This document shows positions 20,130 through 22,592 of a DNA stretch of 22,592 nt, one piece after another. Under the pieces are notes generated by a model. It was not told the DNA's origin. It was given only the letters and a program-made list of their open reading frames with translations, and made no database searches. Location: assembly GCA_002315475.1 (NCBI GenBank), contig DCGI01000090.1, positions 1 to 22,592 of the forward strand. The letters are read 5' to 3'. The translations under genes and the position numbers were made by a program. This stretch comes from Christensenella sp. UBA1782. GTDB lineage: Bacteria; Bacillota; Clostridia; Christensenellales; DTU072. The first letter of the stretch is position 1; every line of letters starts with the position of its first letter.

Positions 20130-22424
20130 GTGGCTAAAAAAATCTTTTTTAAGCATTTGCGGACAAGTATAAGAAGACGTCCCTTTCAACCGTTTTTGTT
20201 GACGCTCGTGATTGCCTTTGCCGTTGCTTCCTGTATTGCGATACTCAATATTCAAGACGGTATCCGCTCCGAATTGCGGTACACGAACGATTTACAAATC
20301 GGCACCTGCGACTATCGCGTCGATGCCAACGTGGTTTCCGAAAAACGCTTTTTTTTGGTAGACGAAGCTCGAGAGTCTTTGTCCGACCTTGCCGACGTAT
20401 GCGGAATACTGGGTATGCCTTTGGTGACGGAAGACGACGTAGTCGTCACCGGTTGCTTTACCGAGTTTTCCGAAGTCGGGAAGATTTTTCCGTTATATTT
20501 AACGGATACCGTACGGATAACCGAAGAAGAATTGGCTTCTTCCTGTCTCCTTTCGAAAAACGCGGCGGATTCTCTGCATCTTACCGTAGGGGATACGTTG
20601 ACCGTTTCCGTTCTCGGCAAGGAAAAGCGTTTAACCGTATTCGGCATAGCGCAATACGACTTTTTGGATGCCTATGGCGTACTGATGGACTGTTCGGTTT
20701 TTCTTTCGGCTTTATCGGACAATTCTTGTTACCTGTCCTTGATAGCCTATCAATTTCCCCTATCGAATTCCCTTTTCGTCAAAGCCAAAGAAAACGTCGA
20801 TACGGAATTTTTGGGTACCAAACTGCAAGAACTCTATCCCGACTCGACCGTCGAGCCTCGCGCCAACATAGAAGTCTATATGTTTGCATCGAGTAAGATG
20901 TTCGTTTTGATGGTGCTGATTACCGTTTTGTTCGTCGGACTGGTTATTTATTGCTGTTGTAACATTCTTTCCGTGCAGCGGCAGGAAGAAACCTCTCTGT
21001 TACAATGCGTCGGTTCGCCGACCGTCTTTCTTGCCTTGATTTCGGCGGCGGAGATGGCTCTGTACGCCTTTGTCGGCGGCGGCATCGGGTATTTGCTTTC
21101 GTTGCCCGTCGATACGATACTCCTTCGTTCTTGCGATTTATCCCATATCACCCCGTCTTCGCACGTGGGGAATGCCGTTCTTTCCGTCGGTCTTATCTTT
21201 TGTGCTTCCGAATGCAGTCTGTGTTTACAGTTGGTTACGGCGGCTTTACAAAAAAAGAGATACCGCACGAAAAAGAAAGTCAAAAAAGAGCGGTCGTTTT
21301 TGTCGGTGATATGTATTGTATTGTTTTCTCTCTATATCGTTTGCCTCCTGATAACCGTCAACGTAAAAGACGTCGATAAATGGTATTCCGGCTTAGGTAT
21401 GGTACTGTTTATTTTTCTGTTTTTATTCTTTTTCGGGAAGCAAGCCGCTCGGTTCTTTCCGACGTTCTTCCTAAAATTCACGAAAAAGCCTTCTTCCGCT
21501 TATGCGTTCAAAAATATTCGGCATATACCCACGTTGAAAAATACGATGGGCATCACCACCCTCTTTTTTACGGTGATGTTTATCATCGTTTTCTTGTTGG
21601 TCGCTTGCACGCGAGGGACGTCCTTTTTCCGAGAGTATCTCCATACGGACTATATCGTCATGGACAGTTCGGTTTCCGATGAATCTCTTGCCGAAACGGA
21701 CGGTATTGCGGACGTTTATCACGTTCTCAGCGAAGACGTGCCTTACGAAGACTGGTTACTTACCCTCACCGCCGCCGATTCCGCCGACGTGTTCGGCGAA
21801 CGTACCGAAATCACCGATTTGCCGTCCGACGATCACGCTTTCATCGGCAAGACCATTGCCGACCATTTTTGCTTGCAAGAAGGAGAATACTTTACCGTTC
21901 AAATCGGGGATAGGTCGCTGAACCTCTATTATGAAAAAAGTATTCCCATCAACGGACGTATCGTCATCATCGACGCCGAATACTGGGGAATCCCTTATTC
22001 CTATCGCACCGTAATCGGGCAAGAAGGCTACGACGAAAAGCAAATCTACGACAACTTGATGACCACCCTTTCGGGCAATATAGCCTACGTCATCAAGTCT
22101 GCCAACGTGATGGACGCCATTCTCGGTGCCAATCGCTATTACGTCCCTTGCGGAACGTTCGTGCTGATCGTCATTTCTATCTTCTCCGTCATCGGTATCG
22201 GGAATAATATCGCTTCCAGCTACCGCTCCCGACGAGAAGAGTTTTATAGCTATTCGATAGCCGGCATGAGTCAATCGGAATTGAAAAAAATGAAAGGCAA
22301 AGAAATCGCCTATACCTTCTTAATCGGCTTTACGATCTTCCTGATCTTTGTATCCCTTGCCGTCCTCGCCGTCTATTATACCGGTCTCGGCTTTTTACTG
22401 AATATCATGTTCTCCCTCAAATAA
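20130..22424 (+). CDS. FtsX-family ABC transporter permease (large, MacB-like)
   Basis: The 764-residue protein has the layout of long FtsX-type permeases: a first helix (about 21-40), a large extracytoplasmic domain with I-T-E-E-E-L and L-T-V-G-D-T-L-T-V-S segments typical of MacB periplasmic-core regions (about 45-250), three helices (about 257-278, 297-330, 347-370), a basic cytoplasmic linker (about 372-388), further helices (about 390-411, 423-437, 468-492), a second extracytoplasmic domain (about 495-665) and two final helices (about 670-693, 728-758). Such proteins usually work with a separate ATPase in mechanotransmission or export, and none is in the window. The start is GTG with GGAGG at 20120-20124. 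It is probably co-transcribed with the acyltransferase pair. Confidence 0.85.
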   Translation: MAKKIFFKHLRTSIRRRPFQPFLLTLVIAFAVASCIAILNIQDGIRSELRYTNDLQIGTCDYRVDANVVSEKRFFLVDEARESLSDLADVCGILGMPLVTEDDVVVTGCFTEFSEVGKIFPLYLTDTVRITEEELASSCLLSKNAADSLHLTVGDTLTVSVLGKEKRLTVFGIAQYDFLDAYGVLMDCSVFLSALSDNSCYLSLIAYQFPLSNSLFVKAKENVDTEFLGTKLQELYPDSTVEPRANIEVYMFASSKMFVLMVLITVLFVGLVIYCCCNILSVQRQEETSLLQCVGSPTVFLALISAAEMALYAFVGGGIGYLLSLPVDTILLRSCDLSHITPSSHVGNAVLSVGLIFCASECSLCLQLVTAALQKKRYRTKKKVKKERSFLSVICIVLFSLYIVCLLITVNVKDVDKWYSGLGMVLFIFLFLFFFGKQAARFFPTFFLKFTKKPSSAYAFKNIRHIPTLKNTMGITTLFFTVMFIIVFLLVACTRGTSFFREYLHTDYIVMDSSVSDESLAETDGIADVYHVLSEDVPYEDWLLTLTAADSADVFGERTEITDLPSDDHAFIGKTIADHFCLQEGEYFTVQIGDRSLNLYYEKSIPINGRIVIIDAEYWGIPYSYRTVIGQEGYDEKQIYDNLMTTLSGNIAYVIKSANVMDAILGANRYYVPCGTFVLIVISIFSVIGIGNNIASSYRSRREEFYSYSIAGMSQSELKKMKGKEIAYTFLIGFTIFLIFVSLAVLAVYYTGLGFLLNIMFSLK

Positions 22425-22592
22425 CAAGGGTGACGCTTGGCGCACCTTGCGGGGATAGCGATTATCTCCTAAGAAAGGAGCTCCGTTCCTTGATAAGTCC
22501 GTAGTAACCTCTTTGTGACAAAGGGGGTAAGTTCATGCGGATATTGCAGTAGGATAACAACCGGCAGAAGTTTTTGGAAAGAGAGGTGCGGA
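22425..22592 (+). ncRNA. Candidate structured RNA directly after the permease gene (5' part; continues past window)
   Basis: Starting on the base after the permease stop there are at least four helices: CAAGG(G)TG (22425-22432) with CACCTTG (22443-22449); GGGGATA (22451-22457) with TATCTCC (22463-22469), loop GCGAT; AAGGA (22475-22479) with TCCTT (22487-22491); and CCTCTTTG (22508-22515) with CAAAGGGG (22519-22526), loop TGA. The last is enclosed by TCCG (22498-22501) with CGGA (22538-22541). No frame is open on either strand and no helix ends in a T tract, so these are not simple terminators. The layout suits a multi-helix ncRNA. The raiA RNA of Bacillota is one candidate family, from memory only; I do not recognise RNase P, SRP, tmRNA or a known riboswitch core. 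Confidence 0.5.

Noticed and set aside
22425..22592. tRNA or tmRNA gene
   Set aside because: There is no cloverleaf with anticodon arm, no T-loop GTTCRANYC match and no tmRNA-like ends.

Overview
The window looks like chromosomal DNA of a low-to-middle GC Gram-positive bacterium of the Clostridia (Bacillota), probably an uncultured gut lineage. The signs are lipobox lipoproteins, strong GGAGG-type ribosome sites, sigma-A promoters with 17-18 bp spacers, a YyaC-type sporulation-associated protein, and clostridial versions of TyrRS, BCAT, NAD kinase and FtsH. I see no phage, IS, CRISPR or rRNA/tRNA genes. Placement below class level would be a guess.

Layout. (1) 1-440, minus: a partial lipoprotein gene leaving the window. 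(2) 504-7110, plus: one tight operon with a consensus promoter and a clear terminator. It encodes a membrane protein with four DUF1508/YegP-like repeats, a lipoprotein HtrA-type serine protease on a repeat stalk, a small unknown protein, an alpha-phosphohexomutase and a DUF3810 membrane metallopeptidase-like protein; most products are envelope-located. (3) 7129-10807, minus: ftsH, yyaC and an unknown four-helix membrane protein. Two terminators and two promoters are recognisable, and ftsH and the plus-strand operon are separated by back-to-back terminators. (4) 10808-11170: a gene-poor stretch with a near-perfect palindromic hairpin that resembles a dispersed intergenic element. (5) 11171-17038, plus: tyrS, yigZ, ilvE, nadK, a condensation-superfamily acyltransferase, then a DUF445 gene broken by a frameshift whose reading frame runs 136 bp into the opposing gene. 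(6) 16903-17950, minus: a DMT/EamA transporter preceded, in the same frame and separated by one stop and one codon, by a 25-codon ORF that carries the only good ribosome site. (7) 17959-22424, plus: a perfect-consensus promoter, two doubtful small ORFs, two tandem PlsC-like acyltransferases that share about three quarters of residues and lack the HX4D aspartate, and a large FtsX-family permease with no ATPase partner in view. (8) 22425-22592: a run of stem-loops directly after the permease stop, best read as the 5' part of a structured non-coding RNA.

The points most worth following are the terminal structured RNA, the acyltransferase pair with its lone permease, the palindrome formed by the two divergent -35 boxes at 17945-17964, the in-frame stop upstream of the DMT transporter, and the four-cysteine pattern of the DUF1508 repeats.
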